Made by a program: the position numbers and the translations under genes | The notes under the pieces: model-generated | What the model was told of the DNA's origin: nothing | The model's input: the letters and a program-made list of their open reading frames with translations, nothing else | The model's database searches: none | Source: Amanita rubescens | Taxonomy: Eukaryota; Basidiomycota; Agaricomycetes; Agaricales; Amanitaceae | Assembly: GCA_015039365.1 (NCBI GenBank) | Contig: WION01000197.1 | Span: 1-64,000, forward strand | DNA length: 64,000 bases | Reading direction: 5' to 3' | Part shown: positions 54,297 through 64,000 of the stretch, piece by piece | Layout: every line of letters starts with the position of its first letter | Position numbering within the stretch: position 1 is the stretch's first letter

Positions 54297-56304
54297 ATGA
54301 GCTCATCTGCCACTGAACTGCCTAAACAACCTTTCCAGACGCTGTACGGCGCTCTTTGGAACAAGCCTCTCGATTCAATACTTCTTGATGCTCCTGCCAG
54401 TGCCAGCGGATCAGTCCTCAAGTACATTTCGCTCTCCGTGCTTGAGGATCTGGGATTAACTTCCATGAACTACGAAGAAGATGTTCTCCTGATTCGCAAG
54501 GAATATGATACTGCGCTTGACACATTCAAACGTTGGAGTCTAGTAAAGAAGAGTGGGGGCGTTGTCGTCACAGGCCAACCTGGCATTGGTACGTCCTACT
54601 TGGATTGCGTAATGATACTAAGTTAACCAATATCCAAGGCAAAACTATCTTCCTCTTCTATGTTCTGCTCCACCGCCTGAGTGCAGGCTTACCCACCGCT
54701 TTTCAAGTGTTCGACGACAGGTTCTTTCTCTTTACCGAGACCGGCGCTGAGGAACTTGATGTCGTGGCTAAATCTGGCTTGAAACTCCCTCCTGGAACTT
54801 GGGCTCTTACAAACTCAGGCGATTTAATCGAGCAGCCATGTAGCGCGTTCTTGTCCTCACGGCGTCGGGCCTGGATTATCCAGGCGACCTCGCCGAAACG
54901 ATCCAGGTGGTATGAATGGAGTAAGCAGCATAGCGCAAGGTGTTATGTAATGGACTGTTTCCCTCCCGATGAGTTGGAAGTACTCGGGTGAGTACACGAT
55001 ACGTGCTTTCAGGTGCTTTCTAAATTCTGACTTTGTCAATCGTCAATCAGCCAACTACTCAAACTCGACACCGATAAGCTCCTGTCATATTACTGGACCT
55101 GGGGTCCTTGTGCACGCACATGCGTAAAGCTGGTTGAAGGCAACCTGGACCTTGACGAGCACAGGCATAATGTTTCAATTGCCGCAGCTAAGTTTGCCTC
55201 GGACCCCCGGAAGCTCTTCGGGTTGGTTACTGAGTTTAACTCAGATGAAGTGTCCCACGTTCTCTTTTTTGTGCGACCGGAGAAACGTTCGGCTGATTCG
55301 GCAAGTGCGATCAGAGCGGAAGTCCCGACAAAGCATCTCAGCGGCATCCTTGCTCTCGCGGTCGCGAGGGTCGATGCAGCCCAACAGTCGATGTTTTTCA
55401 GCCTGATTTCCTCGCACCCCTGGACCAAGACCCCCGCGGGTTGGATGTTCGAAAAATTTGTACACATTCGACTGGCATCCACCGCTGCCCCACCGCTTAC
55501 GTGCGTCCCTGCCGACGTCGGAAGAGAGTCCCTCCTGATTCCTGTATGTGGTATTACACGTCCTCTCAATGGCATAACAGGCCTAAGGGAAGCGAATAAA
55601 TATGCGCTCCCGTTCTATTGGCGACCAACTTCCACCTCCTTTACCAGCATCGATGGCATTATTTGTACCGATTCGGACATTATTCTGGTTCAGGCCACTG
55701 TCTCTTCAAAACATACGGTGAAAGTATCGGGGCTAGATGCCATCCGCAACGGTCTCCCCGAAAGGTTTCAGAGGTGTAACTGGTGTCTTGTATTCATTAC
55801 CTCGACAGAAGAGAGCGCTCAAGCGTTGCGTGATCAGAACACGACCCTTCCTGAGCGCTGGGAAAATCTGGTTATTTACTCATGCACCTTCATGATTGGT
55901 CGTACACTTGATGATGTGGAGCTAGATACCCTGGCCAGATACATTGTAAGCTGTGTTCCATTTCCATTTCTGCCTCTGATCGGGACGATTTGCGCAGGCA
56001 GAAGCTGAAGCTGAGGGCGACGAAGAATATGAAGGCAAAGAGAATGATATGCTTATCTTCGTACCACGTGAGTCACACCAGTACTACATTATGAATGACG
56101 CTGCATCCCTTGTCAGGCGGAAGTCGCTCAGGATCTGAGGACAAACCTGGAGAGCCTGATCTTGGGGGTAAGTGATACCGATAACCGAGAGCTGCAAAAT
56201 TGATCTTGCATGCTGTCTTAGGAGCTCTGGCCGCTATTGAAACGTCTGTTCATAGCCCCCGTGAGCCACGGGCATGGTTACCGGGTTCCATATACATCAG
56301 CTAG
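54297..56304 (+). CDS. Crinkler/RHS-like P-loop NTPase
   Basis: Start 54297 (MSSSATELPK), seven or so exons, stop 56304; about 570 residues. The Walker A motif GQPGIGKT (about residues 97-104) is formed across the first intron. It is followed by FLFYVLLHRL and an AAA-like region with a WIIQATSP strand. The second half has a CWAx-free nuclease-like region: GWMFEKFVHIRL, then YALPFYWRPTSTSFTSIDGI and ILVQATVSSKHTVK, reminiscent of the restriction-endonuclease-like domain paired with P-loop NTPases in Crinkler/RHS-type proteins of basidiomycetes. An acidic, Gly/Ser-rich tail ends it. Such proteins are proposed to act in inter-organism or genome conflict. No frame damage seen. Assignment by pattern only. 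Confidence 0.6.
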
Positions 56305-56339
56305 CTGTAATCGCAATATTCTGAGAACCTCTATTTGTA

Positions 56340-56588
56340 ATATTGATTGTCACTAATACTATCCTCGATCTCACAAGACAATTTTGGTCATGTTATACTG
56401 TATGCTCGGCTCCTGAGCCATCCTTCGATAGGATCTCAAACAAGGGACGGGACCGTTAGTACAACAAACGGTGGTACCATCATTACATGGCGATGATCAT
56501 AGGATATCAAGATATTCTGTGGGACAACAATATCCATGCTTCATATTTCGCCCTAACGACGACAAGCAGAGACTAGTACTACAACAAC
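56340..56588 (+). repeat. Dispersed repeat, copy 2
   Basis: Partner of 50130-50352 in direct orientation, beginning 36 bp after the Crinkler/RHS-like gene and ending near the stop codon of the secreted repeat protein. It includes a 12-bp insertion (GATATTCTGTGG region) relative to copy 1. No ends typical of a named transposon were found. Confidence 0.7.
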
Positions 56589-56608
56589 GCTGGAACCCCA
56601 GGTCTTCC

Positions 56609-57806
56609 TTATGGCACGGGCATCACCGCCTGCGGGAGCCTGGTGACGTCTTGTGGTTCTGGAACTTGAGCATCCCCAGTCCAAGGGAACGGTTTCGGGG
56701 AGATATCTCCGACCATTTCCACCGCCTGTCGAAAAACTTGATAACGCAACTTCCCATTTTTATCGTAATCAACGGTCAACTGGTCGCGGCGATGATTAAT
56801 TTTGAGTTTAGCCTACCGTAGTCCCGTTAAGTAAGCTCTCGACGAAGTGGGATAGTTGAACTAACGCTTTGCATCCGAAACCAGATGCCGACGAGACGCG
56901 ATCGTTCGTAGCGTTTCAAGCGACCATAACCTGCTTTAAACATTCCAGGTTTATCGGTTAATTCGTATATATCCACCACTCCCGATTTGGGAAAGATTTC
57001 AGCAACATCTTTGGCGTAGTCTTCATACGCGTCCTGAGAGGTGTGTGAGATTTGAAAAACCAAGCAAAGGAGCAGACTTGAGTGACCTTTGTTGGTAACC
57101 GATACCATAACCCTTTACAATTACAATTCGGCGGAGGCGCTTGCTCAATCGACCTACTCGTCTTTTTAGGCGACGAAAGCATGGTAACTTCACGTCGAAG
57201 AGGGTTAACGTGAAGTTTACCGTCATTCGATGTTATAAAAACCAAATGATCATAACGGCGACCAATTTCGTTCAGAGCCTATGAGGAGCAAGTGAGGCAA
57301 CGTTCCAAAAATCGGGAATAGATTACTGACGCTAGGCATCAGAGTCCAATCGCCCACAAGACGCTCCCGCTCTTCCTCTGGCAAGAAACCGTTTTGCACC
57401 AGAGGTCCCCCAAATTGGTCTGGCAAACTGTAAGGGATTACAGTCCCATCGAGAAGGATATCGGTCACGTCGTTGGCATAGTATTTATTAACGTGCTGAG
57501 ACACGGTGTGTCAGAAACGTTGACATAAAAAACTTTTGGTTCACTCACTTTGGTTGGTTTCCGGTAATAAGTGCCGCTGAAAGAACGGCCAAGATTTTTG
57601 ATTTCTGGGAATACTAGTTTTTGGTGAGCTAAGCTAGTCGATGGTACTTGTTGAAACTGAGTGCGGAGTGGGGGCACTACTCGCGGTTTTTGTCGAGGTT
57701 TTTGAACTCGCGAAGCTCCTTGAACACGATCATTACCTCTACTACCTCCCGGAGGATCTGCAATTACAAAAGAAGTACCAAGGAAGAAGAAAAGAAGGAA
57801 CAACAT
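56609..57806 (-). CDS. Secreted protein with two tandem domains, unknown family
   Basis: Start 57806 with signal peptide MLFLLFFFLGTSFVIA. Splicing gives two homologous halves. Half 1: YYRKPTK, YANDVTDILLDG, EEERERLVGDWTLMPS, then ALNEIGRRYDHLVF and GKLHVNPL. Half 2: WYRLPTK, YAKDVAEIFPKS, YERSRLVGIWFRMQS, then AKLKINHRRDQLTVD and GKLRYQVF. Intron positions are the same in both halves (after PTK and after M.S), so the exons were duplicated with the domain. One intron appears to use a weaker GTCACT donor. The last exon runs to TAA at 56609. I do not recognise the fold. It lies between the Crinkler/RHS-like gene and a MAPKK. Confidence 0.62.
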
Positions 57807-57934
57807 GATTGAGGAAGAGACTCAAAGCAAAGGATTTTTATCGAGAAACGTTGCATGGAGACGTTCGAATTCGTGCTACACGGCGGCGGGCATATGCTAT
57901 TTATAGCTGTACTGGTTCGTAGTGAGAGATAAGA

Positions 57935-59474
57935 TTGGTAGAGCCGACCTTGGTGCGACGAACTCTCACGGTGATGCTCAAGTCTCCGACGCCGCTCAGG
58001 ACTAAGCGCAACTTTAAGGCGCTCCAACTTCCAGAGCTTGACCTCGATGCCGCCCAAAAACCTCCAGAACCTCTTCCAATTCGTCCTGCACCTCAGCCCG
58101 GCAGGAAAAGACCGCCACCGATCCAAGCTGATCCAGGTTTGGACTCTCCGCTGACTGCGGGGGGCACGCCAGGAACAGGGCGTACTCGAAGCGCCATCCA
58201 AGCGTCGCTTACAAGCCACTTGGCCAGGTTAGACATTATGGGTTCTCCACGGTTCGATTTGAGGAACGAGGATCTTACGAGTCTGCAAGAGTTGGGCCAT
58301 GGCAACGGAGGGAGCGTCGTCAAGGTTCGACATGTCCCCAGCGGTACGATTATGGCGAAAAAGGTGTGTGCGCGCGCGTTCCCTTCAAAAGCTGGAATGG
58401 TCACTAAATCTAACCTCCTAGATCATCCTTATAGACGCCAAACCAGCTGTCCGCAAACAGATCGTCAGAGAACTCCAAATCCTCTACGAGTGCAACTCTC
58501 CTTACATCGTCTCGTCTTATGGGGCGTTTTTGGCGGAACCCAACATTTGCATATGCATCGAGTACATGGATAGAGGTTCTTTTGACGGGATATACAAAAA
58601 GATGGGAGCTATCGACATTGCCGTCGTTGCCAAGGTTGCCTTGTCCGTGTTGGAAGGCCTGACGTATCTCTACGACGTTCACAGAATCATTCACAGGGGT
58701 GCGTTGCCCCGTTTTCTTGCAAAAAGCTAGCCTAAAACATCACCATTGGCAGACATCAAGCCATCCAATATCCTCTGCAATAGCAAAGGGGAAATCAAAC
58801 TCTGCGATTTTGGCGTCTCTGGAGAACTCATAAACTCTATCGCACATACGTTTGTAGGCACCTCGATATACATGAGCGTGAGTACGCTCTGTCTTTGCAC
58901 TGCGTTATCTAACACGGTGCAGCCAGAACGAATCCAAGGCGCAGAGTATTCCATCAAATCAGATGTATGGTCCTTGGGGATCTCCCTCATCGAACTCGCC
59001 AATGGCCGTTTTCCCTTTTCGGGATCAACTGACGATGACGATGACGACGACGACTTGGAAGACGCCCACGCTCTCTCGCCCGTTCCTGAATCCGAATCCG
59101 ACCTAGCTCAAGAAAAAACGCCTACACACGGTGACACGACTTTTTCAGCCAACAGTCGTTCCCGCGCACGGTCAAGCACCATCAAATCCGGCGGTGGGAG
59201 ACGTAAACGGAGGAGCACAGGCGTCAGTTTACATGGGGAGGGAATGACGATGAGCATTCTCGAACTGATGCACCAGATCGTGAATGAGCCAGCGCCAAGG
59301 CTGTGCATGATGAACAGCCCTGAGTTTTCGCCAGACGCGATCGAGTTTGTAGATGCGTGTTTGATCAAGTTACCGGAGCAGAGAAAGACTCCCAAGGCAC
59401 TGTTAGGCTATGAGTGGATGGAATGGGCGAGGAGGTGTACTTTTGATGTGAGAGGATGGGCTAATTCGTTTTAG
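57935..59474 (+). CDS. MAP kinase kinase, Ste7 type
   Basis: Four exons; start at 57935 or at 57974 ([10 protein letters not shown]), stop 59474. A proline-rich N-terminus of about 90 residues precedes the kinase domain: [12 protein letters not shown] (ATP loop), IMAKK (Lys), [10 protein letters not shown] (catalytic loop, split by an intron), CDFGVSGEL, and an activation segment [14 protein letters not shown] then PERI with the S/T pair phosphorylated in MEKs. An acidic, Ser-rich insert of about 90 residues ([11 protein letters not shown]) lies in the C-lobe, as in other MEKs. The [22 protein letters not shown] pattern fits fungal Ste7/Fuz7 kinases of the pheromone and filamentation pathway. 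All catalytic residues present. Confidence 0.87.
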
Positions 59475-59523
59475 TTACGGCATTTGTTTTGTTTTTTTCC
59501 CTCCACTTCAATTGAATTCCAAA

Positions 59524-60714
59524 TGCGCCATCGTCGCGCTCTAGTACCTCCTGTACCTTCTGTCAGCGTACCGAATACTTCTTCGTTACCGGTGCGTGAC
59601 GTTTGTGTACAGAGAATCTCATCGGACTCATTCTACAAAGACGATCCTTAACCCGACAGGAACTAGTTCTGATACTGGCACTGGCACAGGCTCTAGCACG
59701 AATACGAGTTCGTCGACGACTTTTTCCTCTTCTCAAACGACATCAACTTCATCGACGTTAACAGGCTCTCCTTCTTCATCACCATCGCCACCATCACCAC
59801 CATCATCAACACCAACCTCAACATCCACCTCTTTAACCTTCACTACCACTACAACCACAATCACCGCTTCACCAAGCTCTACCATCACCACTACCAGCTC
59901 AATCCCGACCACCCTCACCAGCCTAACCTTAATCGCCTCCATCACCTCATCAAGCAATGACACACCCTACACCACCTCAACATCCTACAGCACTATAACC
60001 TCCCGCCTTCCCAATGGTTTACTCACAACATACGCCACCGCCATCCCAACAGCCCTCTACTCTCCCCCAACATCATCCCGCACTACCTCCTCCACTACTG
60101 CGCTTATCGCAGGCCTGACAGCAGGAGTGGTAACCCTCTTCCTAGTCGGGTTGGGAGTGTTATGGTGGAGACGTACGAGGAGGGGAATCGTAACAAGGAG
60201 GGAGAGAGAGGTGAAAGAGAGGGAAGAGAAAAAGTGGGGGTTGGTTCCGTCTAATTCGATTTGGAGGAAAACGGGAGGAGGAGGGATAGCCGGAGCCTCG
60301 GGATCGGCGGCCAGCGGGGGTAGTAGTAGGAGGGAGACGAGGAGATTGTTGGAAGATGAAGCTGAAGATTGGGATGAAGAAGTTAGGTTTAATTTTGAAG
60401 GCGCGAGTCCAGTTCCTATGTCGCCGCCGCCGCCTGCTGCGCCGATTGGGAGGAGGAGTATCGCTTCGGTCGAGTTGTTGGCTGTCGGGGGGACCCATTC
60501 CCGCAGAGGGTCTCTCTCCGCTAGCGCTGCTCTCTCTCGAAACTCGTCCTATCGGGATCCATTCAACGCTTCCAGGTCAATCGCAGATTCAGCCTCGGTT
60601 TATTCGCAAGAATCCGCACACGGAAACGTACGAGACGGGGAAACTGCCCCGCCCGTTCCTCCAATTCCTGTTTCTCCTATCCTCGAGGAGACTCAAGATC
60701 ACGCTTCACAGTGA
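59524..60714 (+). CDS. Ser/Thr-rich single-pass membrane protein
   Basis: Long open frame ending at 60714; the clear part starts at 59596 (MTFVYRESHR) but the true start may be upstream, since no signal peptide is visible. An ectodomain of about 160 residues is nearly all Ser/Thr/Pro and so likely heavily O-glycosylated. One membrane helix follows (ALIAGLTAGVVTLFLVGLGV) and then a basic stop-transfer WWRRTRRG and a 170-residue cytosolic tail with RRSIASVE and SRRGSLSAS, which are possible phosphorylation sites. The layout resembles Mid2/Wsc-type wall sensors and other mucin-like proteins. Family identity is not established. Confidence 0.65.
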
Positions 60715-61100
60715 TTTCGTTCCTTTCCTTCGGGTTAATTTCGTTCTCCCTATGTTTTGCGATTGGACATTTGCACTTTTGTACACTTAAACTTAAGCTT
60801 AAAGCTATAGGACTACGAGATTATTTAATGTTAATCGGACGATAGCGTAGTAGAGATATTAGCTAGCTTTATGCGCAGTCAAGTACTCGTCACGCGTCAC
60901 GGCAGGAGGCTGTGCTCGGAATACCAACTCTTTCACCCAAGCGCAGGCCGGTGAGTCCAGTTCCAGCTTTTAGCGAACGATAGAGCTAACTGTGAATCAG
61001 CTTTTGAACCACCATCCTTCAGTGCAGGACAGTAAGTCTCACATCCTATCACCCTGGTTGATTTACCAATTAACGCGCCCACCAACAGCTAGGAAATACA
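60715..61100. other. Intergenic, inner boundary of the inverted duplication
   Basis: Homology to the left arm begins at about 60862 (CGCAGTCAAGTACTCGTCAC) and continues through GCGCAGGCCGGTGAGTCCAG. Before that the sequence is single copy. It holds the promoter of the small secreted protein copy 2. Confidence 0.6.
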
Positions 61101-63062
61101 ATGCGCCCATCCACGATCCTCTTCTCGACTTTGTTCATCCCGTTCGTCTTGGGTTTACCAGTCCAATCGTCAAGCTCATCCAGGTGCGTTGCCCAGCCTT
61201 GGGGAAAAAAAGACCGCGCGCTAATGATGACGACAACAGTCAACTTCAACGACGTATCCTGCTCAATGCAAACTTTCCCTTTGGAAGAGTAGGAGTGATC
61301 GTGGTGAAACAGCCAGTCGTATCCGGCCCAGTCCTCTCTTTCCCCGTGTGCGTATCGGTTTTCTACTTTTAAAGGGAATTTTTATGCTTATCGAGGTCGT
61401 CTAGGCCCCAGGCTCCTTTAACAGGTGATTCAGATGGAGGAGATTCTAATACTGGTAACTAGTAGTTCCGTGTCGAATGTCTGATCGTCTACCATTCCAC
61501 GTTGTGAACTCGATATTTACAAAATGAACTACCACCAGAACTTAAAATGTCCCTACTTTTCTTCTCGGCGGTATTGATTGACCATAAAAATGAGCCATGA
61601 TGCCTTCCGTATGAGAAATGGTTAGATTTGTGATAGGATGCGTCGCGTTCTTGCGTAAAACGTCAGCGCTAGAGGCAGAAAGAAAAAAAGTCGCTAGAGT
61701 ACATACCACTCGATTAGCACGTCCACCAATGATGTTTGTACTTGTCTCATCCTCCGTCCAGTCCAATATACTCAAGAATACTTCTCTTCTCAAATCCTCG
61801 TTCGTTCCGGTTCCTAGTGAAAACGCACGTGAATTGTGTTTCCAACAACTTGTTAATCCAGATCGACGAGCTGGGGATGGCACGACGCGATGCTGAGCAG
61901 ATGAAAGACCGGACAAGCAATACAACGTGTGGTAGGAATCTGGGTTTCTTTAAACCATGTTAGTAGACTCGGGGATACATCGTTTAAATAATTGTCTTAC
62001 TTGGGCGGCTTGTCTCTCAATCCACCAGTCGGGTGCTGACATGCATATAGAAGGTATTGCTGCAACGCTTCCCTGTCGTAGAGAGAATCCATACCATCCA
62101 GATCGTCCCATATATCATCAGGGATATCAGGTGCAGTAGGAATGGCAGAACCTTTATCATGATGATCGGCCGTCAAGCCTGCGTTAGCATGCACACCCAG
62201 CGCTTCGAGTAGCGGGAACGATCCACCGCACCACCAAGAATAGCACCCATCCACTAATTTGTTCGTTCGACCTCTAAAGCCACCGATTTCGATCTCGTTT
62301 CCTTGCATATGAGCAAGCCAACGAACTAAATTTGGGAGATCTATCGATGCTGATGTGGATTGAGAATGGTTCAGGACGGGTTGAAGTGCTACCCAAGACG
62401 CGAGAGAGCAAAAGGTGTAGCCGCCATGCGCCTCTCCCATAGCAGGACGTGGCCAAGTTAGAAGCGATGGGGTTGGGCCTGCAGAGAAGTAGGGTTGTGA
62501 CGAGGAAGAAAACCCGCCTTCGTATGTCTGGCATGAAGCGATGAATTCCGCTGTTCCTTCAACGAGTTCTGGAGTAAGGATGTCCAATAGAATCGCTGTT
62601 ACTATTAGACAATAAATGCCTCTGAAAAACGGGCATGAGAAGTCAGAACGCACATAGCTGCTCAGAACGCACCGGACATCCACTTCACCATGTTTCGTCA
62701 CGAGAAATGACCCGTCTTTCTGCTTCAGACTCATAAAGAATCCGTACATCTTCTCGCTCTCGAAAACCTTAGTTATATCCGCTGACAGAGACTCGTGAAA
62801 CTCACCGGTTGATCTGATCCCATCCACCATTTGGCCCCGGTCTCCCAACGATAGCCAACGCACAGACAGCTGCATACGTTGGAAGTAGATGAGCCGCCTG
62901 TCCAGGTCCTCCACCAAACCCGCCTTCCGGGTGTCGCCAAGTTAGAATCTTGTCGATCGACCTGTCGTTTTTTTCTTCCATCAACATTATTGGATTACGC
63001 AAAACGTTACAAATCACGAACCGTTGTTTATTGCCGGGATCCAACCCTACTTGGAGAATACT
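60862..63062. repeat. Right arm of the 2.2-kb inverted duplication
   Basis: Reverse of about 50357-52520. This arm includes a full-length farnesyltransferase beta gene that continues past the homology limit (about 63062), so this copy is likely ancestral and the left arm the derived one. Confidence 0.85.
61101..61462 (+). CDS. Small secreted protein, copy 2
   Basis: Start 61101, stop 61462, three exons. Signal peptide MRPSTILFSTLFIPFVLG, serine run, LQRRILLNANFPFGRVGVIV, tail TGDSDGGDSNTGN; about 82 residues before processing. Intron 1 (about 61182-61239) has a GTGCGT donor and a GCTAATG branch; intron 2 uses GTGCGTATC. It differs from copy 1 at several residues, including a short insertion (LLNANFPF against NEKFPL). 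Unknown function. Confidence 0.6.
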
Positions 63063-63317
63063 GAACGATTGGAGTGTCCAAAAGAGTAACCAAGGTTGGC
63101 TCGCGTCTTGACTTGTGTAACGGGTGGGAAAGCCTTGGACCAAGTTCCGGATCAAAAATTGCATGTGTGGTCTCTTCTCGAGTAATGGTTTGGGCGTGAA
63201 AGAGGCATCTGGGATGTACTCTTGTAGAACTGACTCTGTTTCTGCCTGGAATATGGATGTTATCGTAGGATATCCGTCTGCGGGTGAGGGGCGAAGCTTT
63301 GTTGAATGATCTATCAT
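61542..63317 (-). CDS. Protein farnesyltransferase subunit beta
   Basis: Start 63317 (MIDHSTKLRP), stop 61542, about six exons. The beta subunit holds the active site that attaches farnesyl to the CaaX cysteine of Ras and lipopeptide pheromones. Visible alpha-alpha-barrel repeats of the prenyltransferase type: HPEGGFGGGPGQ, KQKDGSFLVTKHGEVDVRG, CQTYEGGFSSS, EAHGGYTFCSLASW and NEIEIGGFRGRTNKLVDGCY followed by WWCGG. Zinc ligands: Asp and Cys of VDGCYSWW and the His of YHTLYCLSGL. The last exon NATHPITNLTISH is typical of fungal beta subunits. This is the intact member of the inverted pair; the other copy lacks the N-terminus. A methyltransferase of the same CaaX pathway seems to start 340 bp away. 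Confidence 0.9.
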
Positions 63318-63658
63318 GGTGGTCGTTGAAACAATTAGTATGGGTGTAAGATGTTATAATAATAGACGCTCGTAACCGGTCGGGAACTAAATCGGGCCGG
63401 TAACCGGAATCAAAACATGGCTCTTTCACCAGCTTTCACGTTACAAAAGCCTCACCTCACCGTCATGTTATCAATCTAACGTAGGGATATCTGAATAATT
63501 AACTACTCCGTCCCCTAGTGATCGGTTAGTATGCTCATGCCCGAAGATCGCTTCGTAACCCTCGGGCAACCACCTCGGCGATGCCTCAGCCATCCAGAAA
63601 ACTATTTCAAGACCAGTAGCGACATGCCATTTAAACCTCAGGAACCCCCTCTCAAAGT
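63318..63658. promoter_or_regulatory. Divergent intergenic region, CaaX genes
   Basis: 341 bp between the divergent start codons of farnesyltransferase beta and the methyltransferase-like gene. It probably holds both promoters. No specific box is claimed. Confidence 0.45.
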
Positions 63659-64000
63659 ATGGACGTCATTCCAATCTTCAAAATACCCGGTCTTCTCTTG
63701 GCCGCCGCTACACTCTCCTATTCATTTAATCCTCCCAATCCTATAAACAAGGAAGGGGCAGTGGTTCCATCCACTTATGAAAGGCTCATGAGGATTATGT
63801 TTCGCGGACTGGGCGTTTATAGGGTAAAGTATTCCCAATCACCAATCGATAAAATTGATGAACAAACGCTTGTAGGTTTGTCTCTGGCTAGCAGCTGGGA
63901 TCGAATCCGCTGTCATACTCGCGGAGGCCTATCCATCGCTCTCCCTATCGAGGCCCATTTTCGACAACCTCCTGTTTCATGGTGCTAGGGGCGGAATCCT
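63659..64000 (+). CDS. Isoprenylcysteine carboxyl methyltransferase-like, N-terminal part
   Basis: Starts at 63659 with MDVIPIFKIPGLLLAAATLS and FNPPNPINKEGA, the first membrane segment and TPPNP-like motif seen in basidiomycete ICMT (Ste14-type) proteins. An intron with GTAAAG..TTGTAG ends at about 63871; the next exon reads VCLWLAAGIESAVILAEAYP and runs off the window. The enzyme methylates the farnesylated cysteine after CaaX cleavage, in the endoplasmic reticulum membrane. The catalytic C-terminus is outside the window, so the call rests on the N-terminus and the neighbour. Confidence 0.5.

Noticed and set aside
1..64000. tRNA or rRNA genes
   Set aside because: I looked for cloverleaf-like B-box text (GGTTCGANTCC) and rRNA landmarks and found none I could support.

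Overview
The window is one chromosome end of a filamentous basidiomycete, probably an agaricomycete. It opens with about 212 bp of a CCCTAAA telomere array. Genes have many 45-60 nt introns with GT..AG ends and short CTNA-type branch sites. It holds Plavaka-type transposases, DUF6532/DUF6698-like genes, a Ty3 chromovirus, F-box paralogs, a TET/JBP-type dioxygenase, a Ste7-type MAPKK and prenylation enzymes. No species is claimed.

Layout. 1-12.3 kb: subtelomere with three intron-containing genes, all read toward the telomere (the first takes its stop codon from the telomere repeat), about three dozen short palindromes of the TCCGCC..GGCGGA type, some inside introns, and a 101-bp minisatellite. 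12.3-16.7 kb: low-information DNA and a small secreted kinase-like gene whose paralog lies at 44.4 kb. 17.0-32.7 kb: a three-layer nest. A gene starting with a signal peptide (16,995) is split by Plavaka element A (17,063-32,145), which encodes a transposase and a divergent DUF6532-like gene. That DUF6532-like gene is split by Plavaka element B (17,943-26,411), which encodes its own transposase, a divergent DUF6698-like gene and a small acidic protein. Both elements begin with CATCA inverted ends and have 2-bp target duplications, and removing each on paper restores an open frame. 32.7-39.3 kb: a complete Ty3/gypsy chromovirus with LTRs that read as identical and a Tf1-like self-priming signal.

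39.3-48.8 kb: head-to-head F-box paralogs, the second secreted kinase-like gene, and decayed duplicates (F-box-linked LRR-like fragments, a mitochondrial carrier fragment, a coiled-coil remnant). 48.8-50.1 kb: TET/JBP-like dioxygenase. 50.1-63.3 kb: a 2.2-kb inverted duplication (farnesyltransferase beta plus a small secreted protein) flanks a Crinkler/RHS-like NTPase, a secreted tandem-repeat protein, a Ste7-type MAPKK and a Ser/Thr-rich membrane protein. 63.7-64.0 kb: start of an isoprenylcysteine carboxyl methyltransferase-like gene that runs off the window.

The main biological reading is that orphan families common in agaricomycetes (DUF6532, DUF6698) sit here as divergently transcribed partners of Plavaka transposases inside well-delimited elements. 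All assignments are by eye from motifs and splice reconstruction; no database search was run.
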